Assembly: GCA_030528455.1 (NCBI GenBank)
Contig: JAUMYW010000002.1
Location: 62,001-126,000 of the forward strand
Reading direction: 5' to 3'
Source of the DNA: Neisseria sp.
Lineage (GTDB): Bacteria > Pseudomonadota > Gammaproteobacteria > Burkholderiales > Neisseriaceae
DNA: 64,000 nucleotides
The translations under genes and the position numbers were made by a program. Positions 27,081 through 35,599 of the stretch are shown here, piece after piece. Position 1 is the stretch's first letter, and every line of letters begins with the position of its first letter. The notes below the pieces were generated by a model. The model had not been told where the DNA came from and ran no database searches. It saw only the letters and a list, made by a program, of their open reading frames with translations.

Positions 27081-28145
27081 CTATGTACCGTGGTACTGTT
27101 TTGACAACTCATGCACTGCTTCCACCAAAACTTCCGCATGTTCCGGGTTGGTATATTGGTTGATGCCGTGGCCGAGATTGAACACATGACCGCTGCCATG
27201 ACCGTATGCCGCCAAAATTCGGGCAGCTTCGGTACGGATACTCTCAGGCGTACCGAACAGGGCGAACGGGTCGAAATTGCCTTGCAATGCCACTTTGCCA
27301 CCCACGCGCTTGCGGGCTTCGCCGATGTTGCACGTCCAATCCAAGCCGAGGGCATCGGCACCTGTGTCGGCCATTTTTTCCAGCCACAAACCGCCGCCTT
27401 TGGTAAACACAATCACCGGCACGCGGCGGCCTTCGCTTTCGCGTTTCAAACCGCCGACAATCTGCTTCATATAACGCAGGCTGAACGCTTCAAACGCCGC
27501 ATCGCTCAACACGCCGCCCCATGTATCGAAAATCTGCACCGCTTGCGCGCCCGCATCGATTTGTGCATTGAGATAAGCTGTTACGGCTTGGGCGTTGATA
27601 TCCAAAATCCTGTGCAGCAAGTCGGGGCGCGAATACATCATGGTTTTAATGGTGCGGAATTCTTTGCTGCTGCCTCCTTCCACCATATAGCAGGCCAGCG
27701 TGAACGGGCTGCCGGAAAAACCGATTAAAGGTACGCGACCGTCTAAGGCTTGGCGGATAGACGTAACGGCATCAAACACATATTGCAGCCTGACCATGTC
27801 GGGCACTTCCAACTTGGCGATGTCGGCTTCATGCTGCAAGGCACGCTCGAACTTGGGGCCTTCGCCTTCTGCAAAATACAAGCCCAAACCCATCGCATCA
27901 GGCACGGTTAAGATGTCGGAAAACAGAATCGCCGCATCCAAATCGAAACGTTCCAACGGTTGGATAGTTACTTCGGTGGCCAGATCGGTGTTTTTGCACA
28001 AATCCAAAAAACTGCCTGCACTGGTGCGGGTGGCTTTGTATTCGGGCAGATAGCGGCCTGCCTGACGCATCATCCAAATCGGTGTGTATTCAACCGGTTG
28101 TTTTAACAATGCACGCAGGAAAGTATCGTTTTGCAGCGGTTTCAC
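27081..28145 (-). CDS. hemE: Uroporphyrinogen decarboxylase
   Basis: This 354-residue enzyme decarboxylates uroporphyrinogen III to coproporphyrinogen III in haem synthesis. The N-terminal [24 protein letters not shown] is the first family signature, with the substrate-binding arginines. [17 protein letters not shown] is the second. [19 protein letters not shown] supplies the catalytic aspartate region. [26 protein letters not shown] ends the protein as usual. The start ATG at 28145 has GAAGGACAAA upstream. The gene stands alone and is divergent from lgt. Confidence 0.97.
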   Translation of the reverse strand: MKPLQNDTFLRALLKQPVEYTPIWMMRQAGRYLPEYKATRTSAGSFLDLCKNTDLATEVTIQPLERFDLDAAILFSDILTVPDAMGLGLYFAEGEGPKFERALQHEADIAKLEVPDMVRLQYVFDAVTSIRQALDGRVPLIGFSGSPFTLACYMVEGGSSKEFRTIKTMMYSRPDLLHRILDINAQAVTAYLNAQIDAGAQAVQIFDTWGGVLSDAAFEAFSLRYMKQIVGGLKRESEGRRVPVIVFTKGGGLWLEKMADTGADALGLDWTCNIGEARKRVGGKVALQGNFDPFALFGTPESIRTEAARILAAYGHGSGHVFNLGHGINQYTNPEHAEVLVEAVHELSKQYHGT

Positions 28146-28291
28146 GGTTTGTCCTTCTCACAATATAAAAACGATTGAAAGTGCAATCATATCATGAAAA
28201 GTATCATAAAAAGCGGCGGCCAAACCGTTTGCCAGGACTCCGGCCGCGCGTATAATGCCGTCTGCATTCATCTTAAAGGATTTGAAACGCC

Positions 28292-29146
28292 ATGATCATC
28301 CACCCCGAATTCGACCCCGTCGCCCTTTCGCTCGGGCCGCTTGCCATACGCTGGTATGCTTTAAGCTATATCGTGGGCTTCGCTCTGTTTATTCTGCTGG
28401 GCAAACGCCGTATCCGCAAAGGCGGCAGCGTGTTTACCGAAGAAATGCTCGACAATTTCGTTACCTGGGGCGTATTGGGCGTGATTTTGGGAGGACGTTT
28501 GGGTTTTATCCTGTTTTACAACTTGGATTACTATCTCGCCCATCCTGCCGATATGATTAAAATATGGGAAGGCGGTATGTCGTTCCACGGCGGTTTTTTG
28601 GGCGTACTGACCGCATCTTTGCTGTTCGCTAAAAAATACAAGCTGCGCTTTTGGCAGGTTTTGGATTTTATCGCACCGCTTGTTCCGCTGGGTCTGGCCT
28701 CCGGCCGTATCGGTAATTTTATCAACGGCGAGCTTTGGGGGCGGCTGACCGAACCGGACAAATGGTGGGCGGTCGGCTTTCCGCAGGCAGCCGGTGAAGA
28801 TTTGGCTTTGGCTGCTGGCAATCGGCAATGGGCGGCTTGGCTGGCCGAATACGGCGCGTTGCCGCGCCATGCTTCTCAACTGTATCAATTTGCTTTGGAA
28901 GGCCTGCTTTTATTTGTCATCGTATGGCTGTTTTCCGGGAAAAAGCGTCCCGAAGGGCAAGTTGCCGCACTGTTTCTCGGCGGCTACGGCCTGTTTCGTT
29001 TTATTGCGGAATACTTCCGCCAACCGGACGGCCACTTGGGGCTGCTGACTTTCGGCCTGTCGATGGGACAATGGTTGAGCCTGCCTATGCTGGTAATGGG
29101 CATCTTGGGATTTTTCTGGTTCGGACGGCACAAATCTCCAATATAA
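28292..29146 (+). CDS. lgt: Prolipoprotein diacylglyceryl transferase
   Basis: This 284-residue inner-membrane enzyme transfers diacylglycerol from phosphatidylglycerol to the lipobox cysteine of prolipoproteins. It has about seven hydrophobic segments. Key blocks are [34 protein letters not shown] (with the essential histidine) and [20 protein letters not shown], which is the Lgt signature with the essential arginine. [16 protein letters not shown] and [16 protein letters not shown] follow. The window encodes likely substrates, including MglB and the amino-acid-binding lipoprotein. An inverted DUS follows the stop. Confidence 0.97.
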   Translation: MIIHPEFDPVALSLGPLAIRWYALSYIVGFALFILLGKRRIRKGGSVFTEEMLDNFVTWGVLGVILGGRLGFILFYNLDYYLAHPADMIKIWEGGMSFHGGFLGVLTASLLFAKKYKLRFWQVLDFIAPLVPLGLASGRIGNFINGELWGRLTEPDKWWAVGFPQAAGEDLALAAGNRQWAAWLAEYGALPRHASQLYQFALEGLLLFVIVWLFSGKKRPEGQVAALFLGGYGLFRFIAEYFRQPDGHLGLLTFGLSMGQWLSLPMLVMGILGFFWFGRHKSPI

Positions 29147-29172
29147 AACAGTAAAATACAAACGTTAAAACA

Positions 29173-29202
29173 ATGCCGTCTGCAGACAGTTGCAGACGGC
29201 AT
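29173..29202. terminator. Perfect inverted DUS between lgt and pyrC
   Basis: ATGCCGTCTGCA at 29173-29184 pairs perfectly with TGCAGACGGCAT at 29191-29202 with a 6-base loop. It lies between the convergent lgt and pyrC genes and can serve both. Confidence 0.65.
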
Positions 29203-29231
29203 ATGGTTTTTGCCGTCGATCAGGAATATTT

Positions 29232-30272
29232 TTAAGAATATTGCACCGTCCAAGAAACGCTGCTGCCCGCACGCATAGGTACCAATTCGGAACCGCTGCC
29301 GAAGGGAACGCTTTCCGGAACGGTTTGCGGCTGTTTGAGCAAAGTCAGCTTGTCCGCGTTTTCCGGCAAACCGTAAAAACGCGCTCCGTTTTTCGAGGCA
29401 AACGCTTCAAGCTTATCCAAAGCACCTGCTTGTTCGAATACTTCGGCATACAATTCGATTGCGGTAATCGCGCTAAACATACCCGCACATCCGCAAGCAT
29501 TTTCCTTTGCGTGTTTCGGATGCGGCGCAGAGTCCGTACCCAAAAAGAATTTATGCGCTTTTTCACCCGTTACCGCCTCAACCAGTGCTTTTCGGTGGCT
29601 TTCGCGTTTTAATACGGGAAGACAGTAGTGATGAGGGCGTACGCCTCCTAGCAGCAAATCGTTACGGTTCAACATCAGGTGCTGGGGGGTAACGGTTGCC
29701 GCCACATTATCACCCGCCTCGCACACCAGTTTGGCAGCATCGGCGGTTGTAATGTGCTCGAAAACGACTTTCAAACCGGGCACTTTGGCCAATACGGGCT
29801 TCATCACGCGTTCGATAAATTCGGCTTCTCTGTCGAAAATATCGATTTCCGGGTCGGTAACCTCTCCATGAACCAAAAAACGCATATCCTGTGCGGCGAT
29901 TTCTTCCAATACCGGCAAAAGTTTGAACAAATCGGTAACGCCGGAATCCGAATTGGTGGTCGCCCCGGCCGGATAGAGTTTGAATGCGACAATACCCGCT
30001 GCTTTTGCTTCTCGTACGGTTTCCGGTGTAGTATGGTCGGTCAGATAAAGGCACATCAGAGGCTCAAAGGAAATTCCTTCCGGCACGGCATCGAGAATCT
30101 GCTGTCTATATGCAGAAGCCTGAGCGACTGTTGTTACCGGCGGTTTCAGATTCGGCATAATCAAAGCACGCCCCATCTGGCGCGCGGTATAAGGCACAAC
30201 GGCCTGCAATGCTTCTCCGTTACGTACGTGCAGATGAAAATCATCGGGACGGATAATGGTCAGAGTGTTCAT
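29232..30272 (-). CDS. pyrC: Dihydroorotase
   Basis: This 346-residue class II dihydroorotase cyclises carbamoyl aspartate in pyrimidine synthesis. The zinc ligands begin with [10 protein letters not shown] near residues 10-19. [15 protein letters not shown] contains the lysine that is carboxylated in the family. LVHGEVTD and [14 protein letters not shown] hold further metal ligands, and LGTDSAPH supplies the catalytic aspartate. The frame extends 9 codons upstream, but the ATG at 30272 has AAAGGAAA directly in front and matches the family start. Confidence 0.96.
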   Translation of the reverse strand: MNTLTIIRPDDFHLHVRNGEALQAVVPYTARQMGRALIMPNLKPPVTTVAQASAYRQQILDAVPEGISFEPLMCLYLTDHTTPETVREAKAAGIVAFKLYPAGATTNSDSGVTDLFKLLPVLEEIAAQDMRFLVHGEVTDPEIDIFDREAEFIERVMKPVLAKVPGLKVVFEHITTADAAKLVCEAGDNVAATVTPQHLMLNRNDLLLGGVRPHHYCLPVLKRESHRKALVEAVTGEKAHKFFLGTDSAPHPKHAKENACGCAGMFSAITAIELYAEVFEQAGALDKLEAFASKNGARFYGLPENADKLTLLKQPQTVPESVPFGSGSELVPMRAGSSVSWTVQYS

Positions 30273-30343
30273 TTTTTTCCTTTGAGATTTGTTTGGCAAG
30301 ATTTTCTATGCCGTCTGCAGTTTTTCCTTGCAGACAACCGGCT

Positions 30344-30568
30344 TTATTTGCGGCGGACGACCAGGGTAAACTCACCGTCTGCTTCTTGCGCAGACAACAA
30401 TTCGTGCCCTGTATGGCGGCAAAAAGCGGCAAAATCGTCCGGCGCGCCGGCATCGGTCGCCAATACGGTTAATACGCCGCCGCCTTGCATCTGGGCCAAA
30501 GTTTTTTTCGCCCGCAAAATCGGCAAGGGACATTTCAAGCCGCGTACGTCTAAAATATGTTCGCTCAT
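30344..30568 (-). CDS. TusA/SirA-family sulfurtransferase
   Basis: This 74-residue protein has the signature LDVRGLKCPLPILRAKKTL, with the active cysteine C13 in the CPxP motif. Members relay sulfur as a persulfide, for example in tRNA thiolation (TusA), though several paralogs of other function exist. The length is typical. It lies 71 bp upstream of pyrC on the same strand, and a partial DUS hairpin lies between them. Which paralog this is cannot be told from sequence alone. Confidence 0.88.
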   Translation of the reverse strand: MSEHILDVRGLKCPLPILRAKKTLAQMQGGGVLTVLATDAGAPDDFAAFCRHTGHELLSAQEADGEFTLVVRRK

Positions 30569-30681
30569 TTTTACATAACTTGGATAAAGGTTGCAGTTTA
30601 TTATACTCCGCTGCCACTTGCATGTCAGTCGGCGGCTGCTACAATGGCTGTTTTCATTTTTTTCCGACAGGAGCAGATATC

Positions 30682-31293
30682 ATGCGGTTGCGCTTTCTGC
30701 CGGGCGTTCTGTGCCTGGCTGCCTCGGTACAGGCTTCCGATTACTCTTTACCAGCTTACGATATTATCGGAAAAAACAGCAGCTACAATACACGCTACGT
30801 GGAAACAGAACGCGACAGGGCTTTTGAAGAAAGCGAGCTTGCTCTGCCCGGATTTCCCGACCGGCAGACAAGCTGGCTGGAAATAGAGGTTGCAGACGGC
30901 ACAAACCGCCGAATTGCCGTCTCGGAGCAAAGTATTGCTTTAGCACCCGACCGGACCGTCCGTTATCTGTTGAATATCCGTTCGGCAAAAGGCAGCGACA
31001 ACATCAGTGCCGAAGCCCTGTATTGCTCGCCCTACACCCTGTCCGCCAAACCTTCTTCTTATAAAATATATGCCTATGGGGATTCGACCGGCAAACGCTG
31101 GATTCCGGTACGCCGTCCGGAATGGAAGAATTTGGGTACACTCCTGAATTCCGAACACTCCGTCCGCTCGGTGATTTATCAGGCTTGGTGCGTAGACGGC
31201 CTGCCTGGCGACACGGCCGGTTTGGTCCGCCGCCTGAAAGAACGTGCCGGCAATTTTCCCGTTCCCGGCAAATTAAATCGGGACAAAAAATAA
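30682..31293 (+). CDS. CNP1-family secreted protein
   Basis: This 203-residue protein begins with MRLRFLPGVLCLAASVQA, a signal peptide with a likely cleavage after AQA-like SVQA near residue 18. The mature part contains WLEIEVADGTNRRIAVSEQSI, VRYLLNIRSAKGSDNISAEALYC and GKRWIPVRRPEWKNL, which fit the CNP1-like family of uncharacterised beta-proteobacterial proteins. The start at 30682 has CAGGAGC upstream. The frame continues upstream to 30580 without a ribosome binding site. Export to the periplasm is predicted; the function is unknown. Confidence 0.83.
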   Translation: MRLRFLPGVLCLAASVQASDYSLPAYDIIGKNSSYNTRYVETERDRAFEESELALPGFPDRQTSWLEIEVADGTNRRIAVSEQSIALAPDRTVRYLLNIRSAKGSDNISAEALYCSPYTLSAKPSSYKIYAYGDSTGKRWIPVRRPEWKNLGTLLNSEHSVRSVIYQAWCVDGLPGDTAGLVRRLKERAGNFPVPGKLNRDKK

Positions 31294-31305
31294 ATGCTGT
31301 TTCCG

Positions 31306-31339
31306 TATGCCGTCTGCAAGCTCGATTGCAGGCGGCATA
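31306..31339. terminator. Inverted DUS between the CNP1-family gene and ansA
   Basis: TATGCCGTCTGCA at 31306-31318 pairs with TGCAGGCGGCATA at 31327-31339 with a single G-T wobble. It lies between convergent genes. Confidence 0.6.
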
Positions 31340-31350
31340 TTCCTGCCGTT

Positions 31351-32340
31351 TTACAACAAATTCAAACGCAGCAGTTCGCAGCGCATGTCGTCAGCCGTCC
31401 AAGCATTGCCCGCCGCCAATACAGCCAATACGGAAGCCGTTTCCAAATTACATTTTCCGCCCTGAACCGCCCCCGCCTGCCGCAATGCGCTGCCCTGTTC
31501 ATAAACAGCAGCCGCCCTGCCCTGCACGCTCTGACTGATATTGAGCAGAATGCCGCCGCTTTCGGCAAACTGCCGTACGGCAGATATAAAAGCTTCGTCA
31601 TCCGGCGTATTGCCGTGGCCGTAGCTCTGCAACACGACGGCACGGGCGGTTTTGCGCCGTAAATCTTGCGCAATATAGTGCTGCATCATGCCGGGAACCA
31701 GCGTATAAACGGCGGTATCTGCAGACGGCCTGAGAGAACGGGGCAGATTGTCTGCCGCGTTTTCCGACAAAAACCCTCCGCTACCTCCACACAACTGCCA
31801 CGCACCGTGCTGCCACACCGCTGCTGCCCCGAAATGCGGATTGTCGAAGCCCCGTGCGTGTTCCGTACTGACTTTGCTGCTGCCGACTGCTTGCAGCAAA
31901 CGCCTCCCGAATGCAATCCAAACGCCCCGTACATCGGGTAGGGTGAAAACCGCCGCTGCCGTCTGCACGTTTAAAGGCGCATCGCTTTGAGGAGCGTGAA
32001 ACGGAAGCTGAGCCCCCGTCAGAACAATCGGCTTATCCACATCGGGCAAAGCAAGGGCAAACAAATTGGCTGTATAGGCCAGTGTGTCCGTACCGTGCAG
32101 AATCAGAATGCCGTCATATTCAACCAACTTGCTGCGGACCAGTTCCAACCAGGTCTTCCAGTCTTCCAAACGCACCGCCGAAGAATCAATCAGCGGCCTG
32201 CAAATATACCAGTCAAAAATCATGCCGTTTGCAGACGGCATCAGCATCTGCGCCAAGCCCTCATCGGGCATCAGACCGTCCGCTCCCGGCACCATGCCGA
32301 TAGTACCGCCGGTATAAAGAACAAAAATCCGTTTGCTCAT
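31351..32340 (-). CDS. ansA: L-asparaginase, type I
   Basis: This 329-residue enzyme hydrolyses asparagine to aspartate. The first catalytic threonine lies in VLYTGGTIGMV near residues 7-17. The second lies in ILILHGTDTLAYTANLFA near residues 80-97, with the DGT-like HGTDT element. The absence of a signal peptide suggests the cytoplasmic type I enzyme. The upstream in-frame start at 32352 would add MEYV, but MSKRIFVLYTGG at 32340 is preferred. The gene contains an internal palindromic DUS near 32224-32243. Confidence 0.92.
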   Translation of the reverse strand: MSKRIFVLYTGGTIGMVPGADGLMPDEGLAQMLMPSANGMIFDWYICRPLIDSSAVRLEDWKTWLELVRSKLVEYDGILILHGTDTLAYTANLFALALPDVDKPIVLTGAQLPFHAPQSDAPLNVQTAAAVFTLPDVRGVWIAFGRRLLQAVGSSKVSTEHARGFDNPHFGAAAVWQHGAWQLCGGSGGFLSENAADNLPRSLRPSADTAVYTLVPGMMQHYIAQDLRRKTARAVVLQSYGHGNTPDDEAFISAVRQFAESGGILLNISQSVQGRAAAVYEQGSALRQAGAVQGGKCNLETASVLAVLAAGNAWTADDMRCELLRLNLL

Positions 32341-32686
32341 CACGTATTCCACCTGTCAAACAGTGTTTATTCTAACAGCAGCCAAGCCGCTTCCCGGAAT
32401 AAAACCGTTAAAATTTCCCAAAATACCCATGCACGGAAAACAATTGATGCAGGAAAATCCGGCTGATGAAATAATGAACGGCAGCATACACCCGATTAAT
32501 GACTGTGCCGCTGTCTGATGATTGTCCCCATTCCCGAACAGCGGCAGTTGAGATCGTTAGTCGGAAAGAGATTCCAAAACGCATCCTCGATATAGCAAAT
32601 CTCGCCGCATAGGATTTTATCGGCAAATTATGCCGCCGTATTTGGTTTTTCGGTACAATCTGTCGTTTTCCCTGCTCCGAAAAATC
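32341..32686. other. Divergent intergenic region ansA/RluA-type gene
   Basis: This 346-bp gap separates two divergent genes. A TACAAT hexamer at 32654-32659 may be the -10 of the right-hand gene, but no matching -35 was found. No DUS, hairpin or coding sequence was recognised. Confidence 0.45.
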
Positions 32687-33607
32687 ATGAAGACTTCCAC
32701 TCCTTTGCCGCTTGCAGACGGCATCAAAGCCAGCTATCTGAACCTGCCGCACGATGCCCGCTTTCAAAATGCCCTACTGCTGGATTTTTTATGCGAACGC
32801 TTTCCGTTTGTCGGACAGGAAAACTGGCAGCGGCGGCTGGACAGCGGTTTTGTGGTCGATTCAGACGGCCTGCCTTTAAACCGCAGTACACCCTACCTCG
32901 CCGGCAGCAAAATTTTCTACTACCGCGAAATCAGCCGCGAAAACGAGCCGCCCGTACCGTTTGCCGAAACCGTCCTGCATACGGACGAACATCTGATTGT
33001 CGTCGACAAACCGCATTTCCTGCCGGTTATTCCGAGCGGACGCTTTCTGCGCGAAACGCTGCTCACACGCCTGCGTCTGCACCCGGAACTACAACATCTC
33101 AATCCCGAAAATTTCACACCGCTGCACCGTTTGGATAAAGACACCGCAGGCGTGATACTGTTTTCGCACAATCCGGCTACGCGCGGCGCGTATCAGAAAC
33201 TGTTTCAAAACCGTGAAGTCGGCAAGGTTTACCACGCGCTCGCGCCGCTGCGGACCGATTTGCCTTATCCCTACCGAATCAGCTCTCGCATGGTTCGCGG
33301 CGAGGCGTTTTATCTGACGCAGGAAGTCGAAGGCAAACCGAACGCGCATACGGTTGTCGAGCTTTTGGAAACGCGCGGCAGTCTCGGCCTGTACCGACTG
33401 CTGCCGGAAACCGGCAAAAAACACCAGCTTCGCGTACACATGAACCGTCTCGGTATGCCATTGCTGAACGATGCGCTCTATCCCGTTCCTCTGCCTGCCG
33501 GAGAAGAAGATTACGGCAAACCCTTGAAACTTCTTGCCAAATCGATTTCCTTCCGAGACCCGTTCAGCGGCCGAATGCGGAAGTTCGACAGCAGTTTGAG
33601 CCTTTAA
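32687..33607 (+). CDS. RluA-family pseudouridine synthase
   Basis: This 306-residue protein converts uridine to pseudouridine in rRNA or tRNA. The catalytic motif is FTPLHRLDKDTAGVILFS near residues 142-159, with the aspartate of HRLDKDT. LLPETGKKHQLRVHMNRLGMPLLNDALYP is the second conserved block. An S4-like region precedes the catalytic domain at about residues 45-80 (WQRRLDSGFVVDSDG). The start at 32687 gives MKTSTPLPL. It resembles the RluA/RluC/RluD family but not a specific member; the target nucleotide is unknown. Confidence 0.88.
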   Translation: MKTSTPLPLADGIKASYLNLPHDARFQNALLLDFLCERFPFVGQENWQRRLDSGFVVDSDGLPLNRSTPYLAGSKIFYYREISRENEPPVPFAETVLHTDEHLIVVDKPHFLPVIPSGRFLRETLLTRLRLHPELQHLNPENFTPLHRLDKDTAGVILFSHNPATRGAYQKLFQNREVGKVYHALAPLRTDLPYPYRISSRMVRGEAFYLTQEVEGKPNAHTVVELLETRGSLGLYRLLPETGKKHQLRVHMNRLGMPLLNDALYPVPLPAGEEDYGKPLKLLAKSISFRDPFSGRMRKFDSSLSL

Positions 33608-33631
33608 TCGGACTTTTGATTTGATTTTTAC

Positions 33632-34422
33632 CTAAAATGATCTATCCCCGATCATTTTCAAATTTCCCACATAATCCAAATCGGCATCCAATCCGAATAA
33701 TTCAAAGATTTCCTGCTTGTCTTTTTGATTTTTCAGATTTCTCAAATCGTAAGCATTGGCGTCAAAATAAGGCTGGTTGGATTGTTCTCGGATACATTCC
33801 TCAAAATTTTCTATGAAGAAGCTAAAACCTATGCTTTCATTTCTATAATTGACCCAATGTTCTTTTTGATATTTCTTATATTTTTCAATTGGTATTTCCT
33901 TATAAATCAAACCGTACTGCAAATATGCAATATCCGGGTCTGTTCCGGATATGCTCGGGCTAACCGAAATAATGCTGTCATTCAAATCTCTGCCGCTGAC
34001 GGACATATTTCCGATAATCTTATATTCATTATGGAAAATCTTATTATCCATCATCGATTGGAGTGGAAAGGAGCTTAACTTTTCAAGCCCGTTGATATCG
34101 ATATCGGGTGTATCCGAAATTTTGTGATAAATCTTCACAATAAGAGCGGTTCCCATCAAATGAGATAAATCGTAGTTTTTATGATTAATAAAATCAGCTT
34201 TTTTTCTTCTTTTCACGATATCGATAATAATCTTCCCGAAACCGTATTCTCTCCGCCCCAGCTTAAAACAAAAAATATCTCCTTCCTGATATTTTTGCCT
34301 TTTTCGCTGCTCGTTTTTAAAGGCTTCAATATCTTTCAAATCGGCTTCAGCGGTGTCCTTTTTCCATTGCTCGAACCAAATATCAAACGCTTCTTTCTAT
34401 AAGGCTTTTCATCAGCAAGCAT
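33632..34422 (-). pseudogene. Imm26-like immunity gene with a 5' frameshift
   Basis: The main frame (33632-34339) encodes 235 residues. YQEGDIFCFKLGRREYGFGKII resembles the start of the Imm26 immunity domain of polymorphic toxin systems. Upstream, the frame continues as KEAFDIWFEQWKKDTAEADL but meets a TAG at 34397-34399. A different frame has an ATG at 34420-34422 and reads MLADEKPYRK. One extra A near 34392-34396 would join the two into a single protein of about 262 residues. The gene is AT-rich and has no DUS. No toxin gene is nearby. It is either an inactivated orphan immunity gene or a gene with a sequencing error. The family is inferred, not certain. Confidence 0.6.
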
Positions 34423-34440
34423 TTTATAAAAATAAGTTTT

Positions 34441-34787
34441 TTAGGTGTTAAAATTACCGATAGTCAAATGCCCCTCATCGTATCGAAAATACACACCAAC
34501 AGGAGAAAAAAAGCGGTAGTCGCAGTGTAATTTAATTTTTTCGGCTTCCCTTTTGCTGTTTTGGGCAGAACAATGCTTCGATTTTCTGCCGTTTCTACCG
34601 AAACATCACATTCGAAATAAGTAAAATCCTGATATTCCGAATAGTAATATCTCACCATCTTTCTGATAACGTCCCTATCAAAAAATAAGGCAATATGCTT
34701 GATATCCATTCTCTCCCAATGGTTGTCGATAGGAGTTAAACCCAAATATTTTCTGTCTGCATTACTTAAAATAAATTTTTCCATCAT
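34441..34787 (-). pseudogene. Frameshifted small protein upstream of the Imm26-like gene
   Basis: The frame from the ATG at 34787 gives MMEKFILSNADRKYLGLTP and reads to KPKKLNYTATTAFF. It then meets a run of seven T on the minus strand (34506-34512) and diverges into LLLVCIFDTMRGI, ending at 34464. Adding one T restores SPVGVYFRYDEGHLTIGNFNT, ending at a stop at 34441-34443, just 18 bp before the next gene's ATG. The second reading is hydrophilic like the rest and is more plausible. A good ribosome binding site (AAGGAAAAGGCGAG) precedes the start. The intact protein would be about 115 residues. I do not recognise its family; its position suggests an immunity-module gene. Confidence 0.55.
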
Positions 34788-34863
34788 CTCGCCTTTTCCT
34801 TAACAATCAACTGCCCGACGTTACCGCTTCAGTACAAATCCCTTCCTTTATTATCCATAAACC

Positions 34864-34899
34864 AATGCCGTCTGAAAATCGATACTTTCAGACGGCATT
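34864..34899 (-). terminator. Inverted canonical DUS (CTGAA form)
   Basis: AATGCCGTCTGAAA at 34864-34877 pairs perfectly with TTTCAGACGGCATT at 34886-34899. It is the meningococcal/gonococcal ATGCCGTCTGAA form rather than the CTGCA form used in most of this window. It lies between the dedA stop and the immunity-like genes, and probably terminates dedA. Confidence 0.7.
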
Positions 34900-34919
34900 A
34901 CTTTATCTTTTATCAGGTA

Positions 34920-35528
34920 TCAGGCGGATCGGCTGTTGCGGCGTTTGCGCCACCAGAAAAACAACAGAGCTGCGGCACCGATGCCGATTAAAACAAATAC
35001 AACGGTTTGGAACTGATGTACTTTTTCCATGAGCCATTCACGGTTGCTCGCACCATAGTCCCCCAGATAAATCCAAACCGGTACGGAAATCAAAGCGGCA
35101 AATCCGTCCATCAGCAGAAATTGCAGAAAGGAAACTTTACGGCTCACGCCTGCGGTGATGTAAATCGGCGTCCGCAAGCCGGGCAGAAAACGGGCGACAA
35201 ACAGCACCCAGTTGCCGTATTTGTCGAATTTTTCCTGCACTTGTGCGTAACGCTTCGGCGTCATGATTTTGGCAACCGGCTTGAACTTCAGGATTTTATC
35301 GCCCCACACGCGGCCTGCGGTAAACATCAGGCCGTCACCCACCAATACGCCCAACATGCCCACGGCAAACATCACATGCACATTGGTATAACCCAAGCCG
35401 GAAATCACGCCGCCGGTAACCAGCGTAATATCCTCGGGAATCGGTACGCCGAATCCGCATGCCACTAAAACTAAAAAAACCGCTGCATAACCGTATTCGG
35501 TAAAAAAGGCTTCCAAAAGCGCAAACAT
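34920..35528 (-). CDS. DedA-family membrane protein
   Basis: This 202-residue inner-membrane protein has the DedA (SNARE-associated/VTT) fold. It has several hydrophobic segments, GVPIPEDITLVTGGVISGLG near the N-terminus, and the motif FARFLPGLRTPIYITAGVSRKVSFLQFLLMDGFAAL. DedA proteins affect membrane potential, lipid scrambling and drug tolerance in various bacteria. The C-terminus is a basic tail WWRKRRNSRSA. It lies 71 bp downstream of glmM. Family membership is secure; the substrate is not known. Confidence 0.9.
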   Translation of the reverse strand: MFALLEAFFTEYGYAAVFLVLVACGFGVPIPEDITLVTGGVISGLGYTNVHVMFAVGMLGVLVGDGLMFTAGRVWGDKILKFKPVAKIMTPKRYAQVQEKFDKYGNWVLFVARFLPGLRTPIYITAGVSRKVSFLQFLLMDGFAALISVPVWIYLGDYGASNREWLMEKVHQFQTVVFVLIGIGAAALLFFWWRKRRNSRSA

Positions 35529-35564
35529 CTGTTTCCTCTCGTTATTCTGCTGATTTTACAGTTT

Positions 35565-35596
35565 GATGCCGTCTGCAGCACGGGCCCGACGGCATC
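35565..35596 (-). terminator. DUS hairpin downstream of glmM
   Basis: GATGCCGTC at 35565-35573 pairs with GACGGCATC at 35588-35596. It lies 3 bp past the glmM stop. The stem is 9 bp and uses one DUS arm. Confidence 0.5.
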
Positions 35597-35599
35597 GGT

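Noticed and set aside
32224-32243. Palindrome inside ansA considered as an operator
   Set aside because: It is ATGCCGTTTGCAGACGGCAT, two overlapping degenerate DUS copies in coding DNA, so a regulatory role is unlikely.
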